A stretch of DNA of 6,479 bases, from positions 1 to 6,479 of the forward strand of contig JAAYTY010000076.1 in assembly GCA_012523605.1 (NCBI GenBank), in the 5' to 3' direction. The notes beneath the pieces are model-generated. The model was not told the origin of the DNA. It did not search any database and saw nothing but the letters and a program-made list of their open reading frames with translations. The stretch comes from Candidatus Fermentibacterota bacterium (GTDB lineage Bacteria; Fermentibacterota; Fermentibacteria; Fermentibacterales; Fermentibacteraceae). Position 1 is the stretch's first letter. Each line of letters begins with the position of its first letter. Of the stretch, positions 1 to 5,746 are shown in pieces. The position numbers were made by a program, and so were the translations under genes.

Positions 1-10
1 CACGGCCTCC

Positions 11-2080
11 ATGCCCGAAAGCGACATCCCCCTTCTGCAGATAGCCAGGCGCTTCAATCTCGACAGGAACGAACAGCTCATACTCGCCGCGGCTGTCGGA
101 CTAGATGCAGACCCCGACCTCATGGAGCTGATAGGGCGTCTCGGCCAGCCCCGCCGGGTGACCGTCAGGGCAGTGCAGAGGATGCTGGCCCCCTGCGGCG
201 TTGACTTCACAGCAACCCGCGCTCTCTTCAAACCGGATGCACCACTGCTTTCTTCCGGGCTGCTGAGATTCGCCGTCCATCCGGACACGGAAGAGGAAGC
301 CCTCACGACGGCGTTGCTGGTGAGTCAGGACTGCGCCGAGACCGTACTGGGAACCTCCGGCCGGGAGGGGCAGGAGGAGTCGATGCGGGACGACTCGACC
401 GGGCAGGAGCCGCCGGCCATCAAGGAGCGCCCGGGCTTCATGACCGCAGGGCCGGGAAACATACCGCCCGCGGTGTCGAGGGGCCGGAGCCGCACGCACA
501 GACCCGCCGGGGCGAGTGCCGAGGTGAAGCCCGGCAACATGAAGCTGGCCGAACTGGTCCTTCCCGGCGAAGTGATGAACGCCCTGAACCAGTTCGTGCA
601 GAACCCGCGAGCCCTGGATGCCACGCTTGCCTCGTGGGGATGCACCGAGATGATGACTCCCGGCCCGTTCAGTCTCGCTGTCTTCTGGGGCGAGAAGGGC
701 AGCGGCAGAAAAACGGCTGCGGAGGCCGTGGCGGGCGAGCTGGGCATCCCGCTGGTGTGCGTGAACCCCATGGAGAAGGCCCGTGGCCCCGAGGACAGTG
801 TGAAGCTCGTGGTCTCGGGCCTCGAAACGGCCTGCGCGGTCGGTGGCATCCTGATGATCCACCCGGCCGATCCGCTCTTCTCGCAGGAGTACGAGGACGA
901 TCTGTGCCCGGGCATTCTGGAGGGGCTGTCCCGCCACAGCGGGCGAGTCATCATGGTGACCAGGCATGCGCCCCCCGCTTCACACCCGCTGGGCGCGGCC
1001 TGCAGTTTCCCGATACACTTTCCCCGGCCCGACCGCGACACCCGCGAACGCCTGTGGAGGAGGCTCATGCCTCCCGGCGTGCCTGTGGACGACGAAATCG
1101 ACTTCGGCAGGCTGGCCTCCGCCTTCCCGTGGAACGCAGGCCGCATACACGAAGCGATAAGGCGGGGTGTGAGGAGGGCCGCAGGACGGCCGGGCAGCGG
1201 GAACGTGCTGAGACTGAAGGATATCCAGTTCGACGAGGGGCCGGGTACCGCAGGCGCAAGCGGCTCGAGCATCCCCTCGGAAATCATCGCCCCCTCGGTA
1301 AGGCTCGATAGCGTGGCGCTTCCGGACGATCTGCTAGCTAAAGTTCACGAGATCCTTGCCGCGGCCGAGCACAGGGCGCTGGTGCTCGAGAAGTGGGGCT
1401 TCGGTGAGAAGTATCGAACCGGACACGGCATCTCGGCGCTCTTCTACGGCCCCAGCGGAACGGGAAAGACACTCACGGCCGAAGCCGTAGCCGGTGAGCT
1501 GGGCCTGCCGCTTCGCGTTGTAAGCGCCGCGAACATCCTGGACAAGTGGGTGGGCGAAACCGAAAAGAACACCACCCAGCTCTTCCGCACCGCCTCGGAG
1601 GCGGGAGAGGTGCTGCTGCTCGACGAGGCCGACGGGCTGTTCGGCCGCAGGGTCTCCAACAGTTCCAACAACAGCTACTACATCAACAACCACATCAACT
1701 GCCTGCTCTCGGAGATGGATTCGTTCAGGGGCATCGTGATCCTCTCCAGCAACCGCGCCTTCGCGATGGACAGGGCGTTCGACAGGCGCATACGCTGGAA
1801 ACTGCGCTTCCCCATGCCGGGCCCTGAAGCCCGGGAGGCCATCTGGCGCCTGTCTCTGCCTGCCGGTGCGCCTCTCGATCCTGACATCGACTATGCCGAT
1901 CTGGCACGGAGGTACGAGTTCAGCGGAGGGCTCATACGCAGTGCGGTTCTGAAGGCCGCCTACGCCGCCGCCGCCGAGGGCTGTGCGATTGCCATGAGAC
2001 ATCTGGTTGCCGCGGCGGAGACCGAGACCGTTTCTCGCAGGGCGCGCCGGGCGATGGGTTTCGCCCCGCTCGCCGAGTGA
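11..2080 (+). CDS. Tandem AAA+ ATPase with N-terminal winged-helix-like region; first ATPase module degenerate
   Basis: Residues 1-95 resemble the helical/winged-helix region that precedes AAA modules in a bacterial Cdc48/FtsH-like ATPase family (ARRFNLDRNEQLIL, then a FKPDAPLLSSGLL segment). Two AAA modules follow. Module 1 (about 190-410) has GEKGSGRKT at 227-235 instead of GxxGxGKT, and ILMIHPAD at 280-287 where a Walker B Asp-Glu should be, so it probably cannot hydrolyse ATP. Module 2 (about 440-675) is intact: Walker A GPSGTGKT 480-487, Walker B LLLDEAD with D538/E539, sensor Asn N581, and Arg-finger segment DRAFDRRI (587-594). The lids of both modules align (LWRRLMPPGVPVDDEIDF against IWRLSLPAGAPLDPDIDY), which points to an internal duplication. 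No ribosome site is visible before the ATG at 11 and the frame is open to base 2, so the true start may lie upstream of the window. Likely a cytoplasmic protein remodeller; the substrate is unknown. Confidence 0.88.
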   Translation: MPESDIPLLQIARRFNLDRNEQLILAAAVGLDADPDLMELIGRLGQPRRVTVRAVQRMLAPCGVDFTATRALFKPDAPLLSSGLLRFAVHPDTEEEALTTALLVSQDCAETVLGTSGREGQEESMRDDSTGQEPPAIKERPGFMTAGPGNIPPAVSRGRSRTHRPAGASAEVKPGNMKLAELVLPGEVMNALNQFVQNPRALDATLASWGCTEMMTPGPFSLAVFWGEKGSGRKTAAEAVAGELGIPLVCVNPMEKARGPEDSVKLVVSGLETACAVGGILMIHPADPLFSQEYEDDLCPGILEGLSRHSGRVIMVTRHAPPASHPLGAACSFPIHFPRPDRDTRERLWRRLMPPGVPVDDEIDFGRLASAFPWNAGRIHEAIRRGVRRAAGRPGSGNVLRLKDIQFDEGPGTAGASGSSIPSEIIAPSVRLDSVALPDDLLAKVHEILAAAEHRALVLEKWGFGEKYRTGHGISALFYGPSGTGKTLTAEAVAGELGLPLRVVSAANILDKWVGETEKNTTQLFRTASEAGEVLLLDEADGLFGRRVSNSSNNSYYINNHINCLLSEMDSFRGIVILSSNRAFAMDRAFDRRIRWKLRFPMPGPEAREAIWRLSLPAGAPLDPDIDYADLARRYEFSGGLIRSAVLKAAYAAAAEGCAIAMRHLVAAAETETVSRRARRAMGFAPLAE

Positions 2081-2091
2081 GGCCCCCGCCT

Positions 2092-2131
2092 ACCGTCAGG
2101 AATTGCCGCTGACCGTCAAACTGTGTAGGAT
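2092..2131 (+). promoter_or_regulatory. Putative sigma-70-type promoter with flanking 7-bp direct repeats
   Basis: TTGCCG (2103-2108), a 17-nt spacer and TAGGAT (2126-2131) lie in the 78-nt gap before the activator gene. The heptamer ACCGTCA occurs at 2092-2098 and again at 2112-2118, exactly 20 bp apart, one copy upstream of the -35 box and one inside the spacer. GTCAG (2095-2099) and CTGAC (2109-2113) also form a short dyad over the -35 box. This arrangement would suit a repressor or autoregulator site. It was found by eye only, and short repeats can arise by chance. Confidence 0.35.
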
Positions 2132-2146
2132 CACGGCATAGTCAGC

Positions 2147-2153
2147 AGGAGGT
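2147..2153 (+). promoter_or_regulatory. Shine-Dalgarno site AGGAGGT
   Basis: A full-consensus AGGAGGT lies 5 nt before the ATG at 2159. It fixes the start of the activator gene and rules out the overlapping frame that begins at 2152. Confidence 0.85.
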
Positions 2154-2158
2154 GCCGC

Positions 2159-3799
2159 ATGTCTCCCAGGGAAGCCGTGATCATAGACAACAGCCTCGAC
2201 GGAGCGTGCGCCGGCGCCGCATACCTCCTCGAGCATCCTGGAGCCCGGGTGTTCGTCTCCAGCGCATACACACTGCCAGTGCGCCTCATCAACCTCCCGT
2301 CGCTCGATTCCGCAGTGAGTTCTGTAGCCATCTGCGGCATCGGCTGCACCCGCCCGCCTCTCGAGCTGGCCACCGCGATGAAGTGCCTGACCGAGCAGGG
2401 CAGGAAGATCACGTGGTTCCTCGCTGGCGTCTCCTGCACCGATGCGGAGAGCGCCGTGGCCAGGCTTTGCAGGGTGAGAAGAGTCGAGAAGGCCGACACA
2501 TTGACAGGCGCGGTGCTGTCGTCCCTCAGGCTCTCCGGCCATCCCCGGGCGGCCATGCTGCAGAGCATCGCCGGCGCGGGGCGCGCCGAGAAGCTGAAGG
2601 ATGCCGGAGCGAAAACGGTCGCCGAGCTCGTGGTGGCCTCGATCTATCGCTACTTCCAGCTTGGCGACGGCGAGGTCTATCCGGCCGCGGTGCGCAAGCT
2701 GGCAGGGCTCTCGGATATCACCGAGGCCGATCTGAAGATGGTTGCCCGCTACCGTGCGATGGGCCATCTGCCCGGGCCCGACGGCGCCTCACCCTGCATC
2801 CGCGAGGTGCGCCGGCTCATCCGCCTCTATGGCCCGCTCGACTCGCTGAACGTGCTCATCCTGGGCGAGACGGGAACGGGCAAGGAGCGCGTGGCGCGCC
2901 TCCTTCACCAGGAGGACCATACCAGCAGGAGCTTCATGGCGGTGAACTGCGCCGTCCTGAGCAGCAGCGACATGCTCGATTCGAGGCTGTTCGGCCATGT
3001 GAAGGGCGCTTTCACCGGCGCGATATCAGACCACGACGGCGTGATGGGCGCGGTTGACCACGGCACGCTCTTCCTCGACAAGATCGGCGAGATGCCTGCC
3101 GAGACGCAGGCGAAGCTCCTGCGCGTGATCGAGGACGGCACCTTCACGCGCCTGGGCTCCAATGTGGAGCAGAAGGTGGACGTGCGGGTGATAGCCGCCA
3201 CCAACAGCGACCTCGCGGAGATGGTTCGCAACGGCAGGTTCAGGATCGACCTCTACTACAGGCTGCGCGAGCTGGTGATCCGCATACCGCCTCTGCGCGA
3301 CAGGCTGGACGACCTGGGGCATATAGTCGGCAGCATCCGGCGCTCACTTGTCGAGGAATACGGCGACAAGCGCCGCTTCAAGGACCTTTCGAAGGAGCAG
3401 TACGCCCTCTTGAAGTCGTACTCGTGGCCCGGCAACATCCGCCAGCTCCACAGCGTCCTTCGCCGGGCGTACCTGCTGGGAGTGGACGAGTATCTGGAAG
3501 CGGCCGTTCGCGAGGAGATGGCCGAGGGGCTGGACGAGCTGATCAACAGACCGTCCGCCCCGCCTGCCGAAACCCGCTACGACTTCGCGGGAACTCCGAG
3601 GGAAAGCATGCTTGACCTTCGCGGAGACGCCCCCGGCAGGATGTACACCCTGCGCCAGGTGCAGATACGAAGTGCCATGAAGGCACTGGAGATGCACAAG
3701 GGCAACCTCACCGCAACCGCGAAGGCGCTGGGGATAAGCGTGAACACGCTGAAGAAGCTGCGCAACGAGGCGAGGGAGGAGGGCCTGCATGTCGAGTGA
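2159..3799 (+). CDS. Sigma-54-interacting transcriptional activator with atypical DHH-like N-terminus and Walker B Glu-to-Lys change
   Basis: A 546-residue bacterial enhancer-binding-type protein. Residues 1-125 are not a normal receiver, PAS or GAF domain. They open with VIIDNSLDGACAGAAYLL (7-24), like motif I of DHH phosphoesterases, but no Asp-His-His follows (the matching strand reads ITWFLAGVSC, 84-93), so this would be a non-catalytic ligand sensor (inference). The central AAA+ domain (about 203-440) has Walker A GETGTGKE 236-243, switch motif AVNC, GAFTGA loop 283-288 (sigma-54 contact), sensor I AATNSD, Arg finger in RFRIDLYYRL, and sensor II WPGNIRQL 423-430. Walker B is LFLDKIGEMP: K308 replaces the catalytic Glu (codon AAG, 3080-3082). 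Residues 501-540 form a Fis-type HTH (LTATAKALGISVNTLKKL). Its own promoter is plausible, and it overlaps the next gene by 11 nt. Family assignment is firm; the N-terminal assignment is tentative. Confidence 0.93.
   Translation: MSPREAVIIDNSLDGACAGAAYLLEHPGARVFVSSAYTLPVRLINLPSLDSAVSSVAICGIGCTRPPLELATAMKCLTEQGRKITWFLAGVSCTDAESAVARLCRVRRVEKADTLTGAVLSSLRLSGHPRAAMLQSIAGAGRAEKLKDAGAKTVAELVVASIYRYFQLGDGEVYPAAVRKLAGLSDITEADLKMVARYRAMGHLPGPDGASPCIREVRRLIRLYGPLDSLNVLILGETGTGKERVARLLHQEDHTSRSFMAVNCAVLSSSDMLDSRLFGHVKGAFTGAISDHDGVMGAVDHGTLFLDKIGEMPAETQAKLLRVIEDGTFTRLGSNVEQKVDVRVIAATNSDLAEMVRNGRFRIDLYYRLRELVIRIPPLRDRLDDLGHIVGSIRRSLVEEYGDKRRFKDLSKEQYALLKSYSWPGNIRQLHSVLRRAYLLGVDEYLEAAVREEMAEGLDELINRPSAPPAETRYDFAGTPRESMLDLRGDAPGRMYTLRQVQIRSAMKALEMHKGNLTATAKALGISVNTLKKLRNEAREEGLHVE
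3777..3782 (+). promoter_or_regulatory. Shine-Dalgarno site AGGAGG inside the activator gene
   Basis: AGGAGG sits within the last codons of the activator gene, 6 nt before the ATG at 3789. It supports that start and translational coupling across the 11-nt overlap. Confidence 0.75.
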
Positions 3800-4223
3800 G
3801 GCGCCGGAGCCTCCGGATCACACCTGGCGGCACGACTTCGGCGACCTGGGCGACAAAGGCCCGCGTGCCGCGGCCGAGCTGGTGGATCTGCTCGACGGCA
3901 CCGGGCACTTTCTGCCCGACGGCGGGAGCTTCAGAGTGTGGGCCCGGCAGTCGGAAGAGCGACCCGGGGTGGTGGAGCTGGGGTGCTTCGACCTCGCGGG
4001 CGTGGAACCCGCCGAAGCCGCCGGGCTGGGAAGCGATAACAGCGGCATGGTGGCCTGCGACATCCGCGCGTGGATCCTGTCGGGCGACCCGGTCGCACCG
4101 TGGCGGAATCCGGCCCTGGCCGCACATCCCCCTGCGCTGGAGCTGTCGCGTGAATGGCGCGAGCGGAACCGGGAACTGAAGAAGAGACGGAAGGGGGAGG
4201 GCGATGAACAGGCCGGTCGGTGA
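3789..4223 (+). CDS. Uncharacterised small protein A (144 aa), paralogue-like to the next gene product
   Basis: I do not recognise this family. It is a soluble-looking protein with no signal peptide or membrane segment. It opens HTWRHDFGDLGD (11-22), has an Ala-rich helix (AAAELVDLL, 27-35), a DG turn (44-45) and a hydrophobic strand VVELGCFD (61-68), and ends in a strongly charged, probably helical tail (REWRERNRELKKRRKGEGDE, 121-140) that could bind nucleic acid or a partner. The start overlaps the activator's end by 11 nt and its own end overlaps the next gene by 20 nt, so the genes are very likely co-transcribed and translationally coupled. The pattern WxxDF...AAAxE(F)V.L...DG...VV.L...D...EA is shared with the next protein, which suggests an old tandem duplication. 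The function is unknown; a partner or target of the adjacent activator or ATPase is an inference from position only. The alternative frame at 3796-4179 has no ribosome site of its own. Confidence 0.8.
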   Translation: MSSEAPEPPDHTWRHDFGDLGDKGPRAAAELVDLLDGTGHFLPDGGSFRVWARQSEERPGVVELGCFDLAGVEPAEAAGLGSDNSGMVACDIRAWILSGDPVAPWRNPALAAHPPALELSREWRERNRELKKRRKGEGDEQAGR

Positions 4224-4503
4224 GCCGCGGAGCTGGTCGTTCGACTTCTCCGAAACCTCTGATCCGAAGGCGGCGGCGAGGGAGTTCGTGTCGCTTGCGG
4301 ACCACTATGCGGAATGGATCATGGACGGCAGGAAGCGTTTCTATGGGATGGATGCGGGTTTCCACCCGGAGGACGATTCGTACGTGGTGGTGACCCTGGT
4401 GGAGTACGACGGCATCTCGCTGGCCGAGGCGGTGGCGATGTGCGAGGAGGACCTGCGCGAGGCCGAGTCCTTCGTCCGCCGGAAGTACTCGGTGGACGGG
4501 TAG
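4204..4503 (+). CDS. Uncharacterised small acidic protein B (99 aa), paralogue-like to the preceding product
   Basis: I do not recognise this family. A purine-rich GGGGGAGG (4193-4200) precedes the ATG, inside the end of the previous gene. The protein is short and acidic, with no signal peptide or membrane segment. Visible parts are SWSFDFSETSD (10-20), an Ala-rich helix (AAAREFVSLADHYAEWIMDG, 23-42), a strand EDDSYVVVTLVEYDG (56-70) and a C-terminal charged helix (LAEAVAMCEEDLREAESFV, 73-91). The alternation suggests a compact alpha-beta fold. It aligns in order with the preceding protein (WxxDF, the Ala-rich helix, DG, VV-L-D, EA) but lacks that protein's Arg/Lys-rich tail. The two could form a heteromeric pair (inference). 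The next gene starts only 25 nt after the stop, so the operon originally continued into the flavoprotein gene. Confidence 0.8.
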   Translation: MNRPVGEPRSWSFDFSETSDPKAAAREFVSLADHYAEWIMDGRKRFYGMDAGFHPEDDSYVVVTLVEYDGISLAEAVAMCEEDLREAESFVRRKYSVDG

Positions 4504-4528
4504 AGCTTCAAACAGATAGGGGGAGAAG

Positions 4529-4720
4529 ATGCCTTTCGAGGGAATCAAAGTCACTGCTCTCGTCGGCAGCCCGAGGAGGCAGAACACCCTGCATCTTGTA
4601 CAGGTGATAGAGGACGAGCTGAAGAGACTGGGTTCCGTGGAAGTCGAGTATGTCTTCCTCGGCGAGCGCAATATCGAGTTCTGCAGGGGTTGCATGCAGC
4701 TGTCGACGGTATCAGGTTGA
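4529..4720 (+). pseudogene. Truncated iron-sulfur flavoprotein / NADPH-dependent FMN reductase (5' fragment)
   Basis: The reading frame begins after GGGGGAG (4519-4524) and encodes a flavodoxin-fold start: strand IKVTALVGSPRRQNT (6-20), with the FMN-phosphate loop GSPRRQNT, a helix, and then IEFCRGCMQ (49-57) with C52 and C55 in the Cys-x-x-Cys pattern of iron-sulfur flavoproteins and related FMN reductases. Members of this family are usually around 170-210 residues; here only 59 native residues remain. The last codons (Thr-Val-Ser-Gly-stop) come from the left end of the inserted repeat element, which starts at 4706. No continuation of the fold (dimethylbenzene-ring contact loops, further strands) is found beyond the element. 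The fragment lacks most of the FMN site and is very unlikely to be active. The original gene was probably the fifth member of the upstream operon. Confidence 0.8.
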
Positions 4721-4736
4721 AGAAACTTGAGAAACC
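4706..4736 (+). repeat. Left terminal inverted repeat (31 bp)
   Basis: This is the left arm, an exact reverse complement of 4822-4852. Read in the flavoprotein frame it supplies Thr-Val-Ser-Gly and the TGA stop at 4718-4720. The identity ends at 4737, where C faces A4821 instead of a G. Confidence 0.9.
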
Positions 4737-4821
4737 CCGCCAATACCCTGTCCGGTATCGAGATCGAGAGTTTCATCGCACAGTGTGATCGCAGCAATCT
4801 ACTGGCATGCTTGCAGATGGA

Positions 4822-4852
4822 GGTTTCTCAAGTTTCTTCAACCTGATACCGT
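4822..4852 (-). repeat. Right terminal inverted repeat (31 bp)
   Basis: This is the right arm, identical to the left arm on the opposite strand. On the + strand it contains two imperfect 9-bp tandem units (TTTCTCAAG, TTTCTTCAA). It ends 7 nt before the putative -35 box of the lipoprotein gene. Confidence 0.9.
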
Positions 4853-4859
4853 AGTGCGG

Positions 4860-4888
4860 TTGCCGAATCCGGGCGTCACATCCATATT
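4860..4888 (+). promoter_or_regulatory. Putative sigma-70-type promoter of the lipoprotein gene
   Basis: TTGCCG (4860-4865), a 17-nt spacer and CATATT (4883-4888, four of six matches to TATAAT) lie 71-99 nt before the start codon. The same -35 hexamer and the same spacing occur before the activator gene. The -35 box lies just outside the right repeat of the 147-bp element. Confidence 0.4.
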
Positions 4889-4958
4889 TCATTTCGCATC
4901 GCCAAGTCATTCGGCTCCCCGCGACAGGGCCGGAACCTTTTTCGAGGAGGAACATTCC

Positions 4959-5564
4959 ATGAGGCGCCGCATCGCATCCATGCTCCTGCTCGCACTCGTC
5001 TGGGCCATCCAGGGTTGCGGCGAAAAGCCCGCCGAGGAGACTCCCGCCGATATGGAAGCCACCGCCGAGGAAACTCCCGCAGAGACCACCCCTGCCCTCA
5101 GCGAGACCATCACCCTTCCAGCCGGATGGGAGATCAACGATGCCCTGACTCCCGCCGAGGTCGAGGCCGTGATGGGAAGAACCGGATTCCAGACATGGTT
5201 CGAAACCCTCAGCGACGCGGCCGCCGGCAAGCCGCAGGGAAGCTTCTACGACGGCAGCATGGCCGCATCCAAGGTGAACTTCCTCGTCTATTGCTCCGAC
5301 GGCCAGGCCAACTACGGCCGTGTCATGGGCTTCATAAACAACCCGGTCGAGATTGCGAACACCGACGCAGCCAACCCGCTCTGGGATCATGCCGTCATCG
5401 GTCAGATGATCGACATGGCCGACACACTCGCGGTCATGCTCACGCTCAGGGGAGATGTCTGCATGAGGATCCGCTACATGCCGTCGCTCTATCCCGAGCT
5501 CGACACCAACCCGACTCTGGTGAAGCTCACGGAGATGCTGATCAACAAGCTCTACCGCGTCTGA
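4959..5564 (+). CDS. Putative lipoprotein of unknown function (201 aa)
   Basis: The start chosen is the ATG at 4959: AGGAGG (4945-4950) lies 8 nt upstream and the first residues then form a lipoprotein signal. The longer in-frame reading from 4785 runs through the repeat element and is rejected. MRRRIASMLLLALVWAIQGC (1-20) has a basic n-region, a hydrophobic core and a lipobox-like IQGC, so Cys20 would be lipidated. Residues 21-45 are a Pro/Glu/Thr-rich flexible linker. The mature domain (about 52-201) begins LPAGWEINDALTPAEVEAVMG, resembling in layout small lipoproteins in which a 'ltpaEveavlG' helix opens the fold (DUF3558-like is only a possibility). It also contains the strand SKVNFLVYCSDGQANYGRVM and a possible disulfide pair, C112 and C168. 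It probably sits on the periplasmic side of a membrane; the function is unknown. Confidence 0.83.
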   Translation: MRRRIASMLLLALVWAIQGCGEKPAEETPADMEATAEETPAETTPALSETITLPAGWEINDALTPAEVEAVMGRTGFQTWFETLSDAAAGKPQGSFYDGSMAASKVNFLVYCSDGQANYGRVMGFINNPVEIANTDAANPLWDHAVIGQMIDMADTLAVMLTLRGDVCMRIRYMPSLYPELDTNPTLVKLTEMLINKLYRV

Positions 5565-5584
5565 GACTGCGGGATTCTGCGGAG

Positions 5585-5612
5585 AGGGCCGCGGGCGGGA
5601 GTCTGCGGCCTT
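5585..5612 (+). terminator. GC-rich hairpin after the lipoprotein gene
   Basis: GGCCGC (5587-5592) pairs perfectly with GCGGCC (5605-5610), extendable by a G-U and an A-U pair, 20 nt after the stop codon. No real T-run follows, so it may stabilise the mRNA end instead of terminating transcription on its own. Confidence 0.35.
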
Positions 5613-5648
5613 CTCGACTCGAATGCAGAGGTTCACGAGAGCTACCGG

Positions 5649-5667
5649 AGCCTGCCGGAAGGCTTTT
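5649..5667 (+). terminator. Possible weak intrinsic terminator
   Basis: AGCCT (5649-5653) pairs with AGGCT (5660-5664) across a 6-nt loop, and the paired T plus three more give a TTTT tract (5664-5667). The stem is short, so terminator strength is doubtful. Confidence 0.3.
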
Positions 5668-5711
5668 CCAGAGAAATGATCAAACGATTGGTGATCTGCC
5701 ACCTGCGCAGA

Positions 5712-5741
5712 TTTCTCAAGTTTCTTTAACCTGATACTGTA
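5712..5741 (-). repeat. Third, diverged copy of the terminal repeat
   Basis: This copy matches 4824-4853 with two C-to-T differences (at 5727 and 5738), in the same orientation as the right arm of the 147-bp element. No matching left arm lies in the 147 bp before it or after it within the window. It ends about 6 nt before a TTGACA box. It is either a solo remnant of a second element or a shared upstream element. Confidence 0.85.
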
Positions 5742-5746
5742 TCGCT

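Larger units (their letters stand above)
4706..4852. mobile_element. 147-bp MITE-like element with perfect 31-bp terminal inverted repeats
   Basis: Bases 4706-4736 and 4822-4852 are perfect reverse complements over 31 bp; the outer end begins ACGGTATCAGGTTGAAGAAA. The 85-bp core (4737-4821) carries no gene and looks less GC-rich than the neighbouring genes. Size, perfect terminal repeats and lack of coding capacity fit a non-autonomous miniature transposable element. It interrupts a flavoprotein gene. No clear target-site duplication is seen: the left flank ends CTGTCG and the right flank begins AGTGCG; only a CG dinucleotide matches, and only if the ends are moved in by 3 bp. The family is not recognised. 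A long hairpin with a regulatory RNA role is an alternative. Confidence 0.72.

Noticed and set aside
101..1287. Two long minus-strand frames (288 and 320 codons) opposite the AAA ATPase gene
   Set aside because: Antisense frames are commonly open in high-GC coding DNA. The translations have no motif, and the + strand has two recognisable AAA modules.
1899..1920. TGGCACG resembling a sigma-54 -24 box
   Set aside because: It lies inside the ATPase gene and the matching -12 position reads TACGA, without the required GC. TGGCATGCTTGCA at 4804 has the wrong spacing. No convincing sigma-54 promoter was found in the window.
2081..2125. Intrinsic terminator after the AAA ATPase
   Set aside because: Only a 5-bp dyad (GTCAG/CTGAC) with a 9-nt loop and no T-run; better read as part of a promoter or operator region.
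2152..3057. 301-codon + strand frame overlapping the activator
   Set aside because: Arg-rich out-of-frame translation. Its ATG directly abuts the AGGAGGT, which is correctly spaced for the ATG at 2159.
4706..4852. Integron attC site or CRISPR-like repeat
   Set aside because: There are long perfect arms and only one further copy, no array spacing, and no attC-type core sites or bulged stem architecture.
4785..4958. N-terminal extension of the lipoprotein to an ATG at 4785
   Set aside because: It would translate the mobile element's right arm and bury the signal peptide. The start at 4959 has a strong ribosome site and a lipobox.
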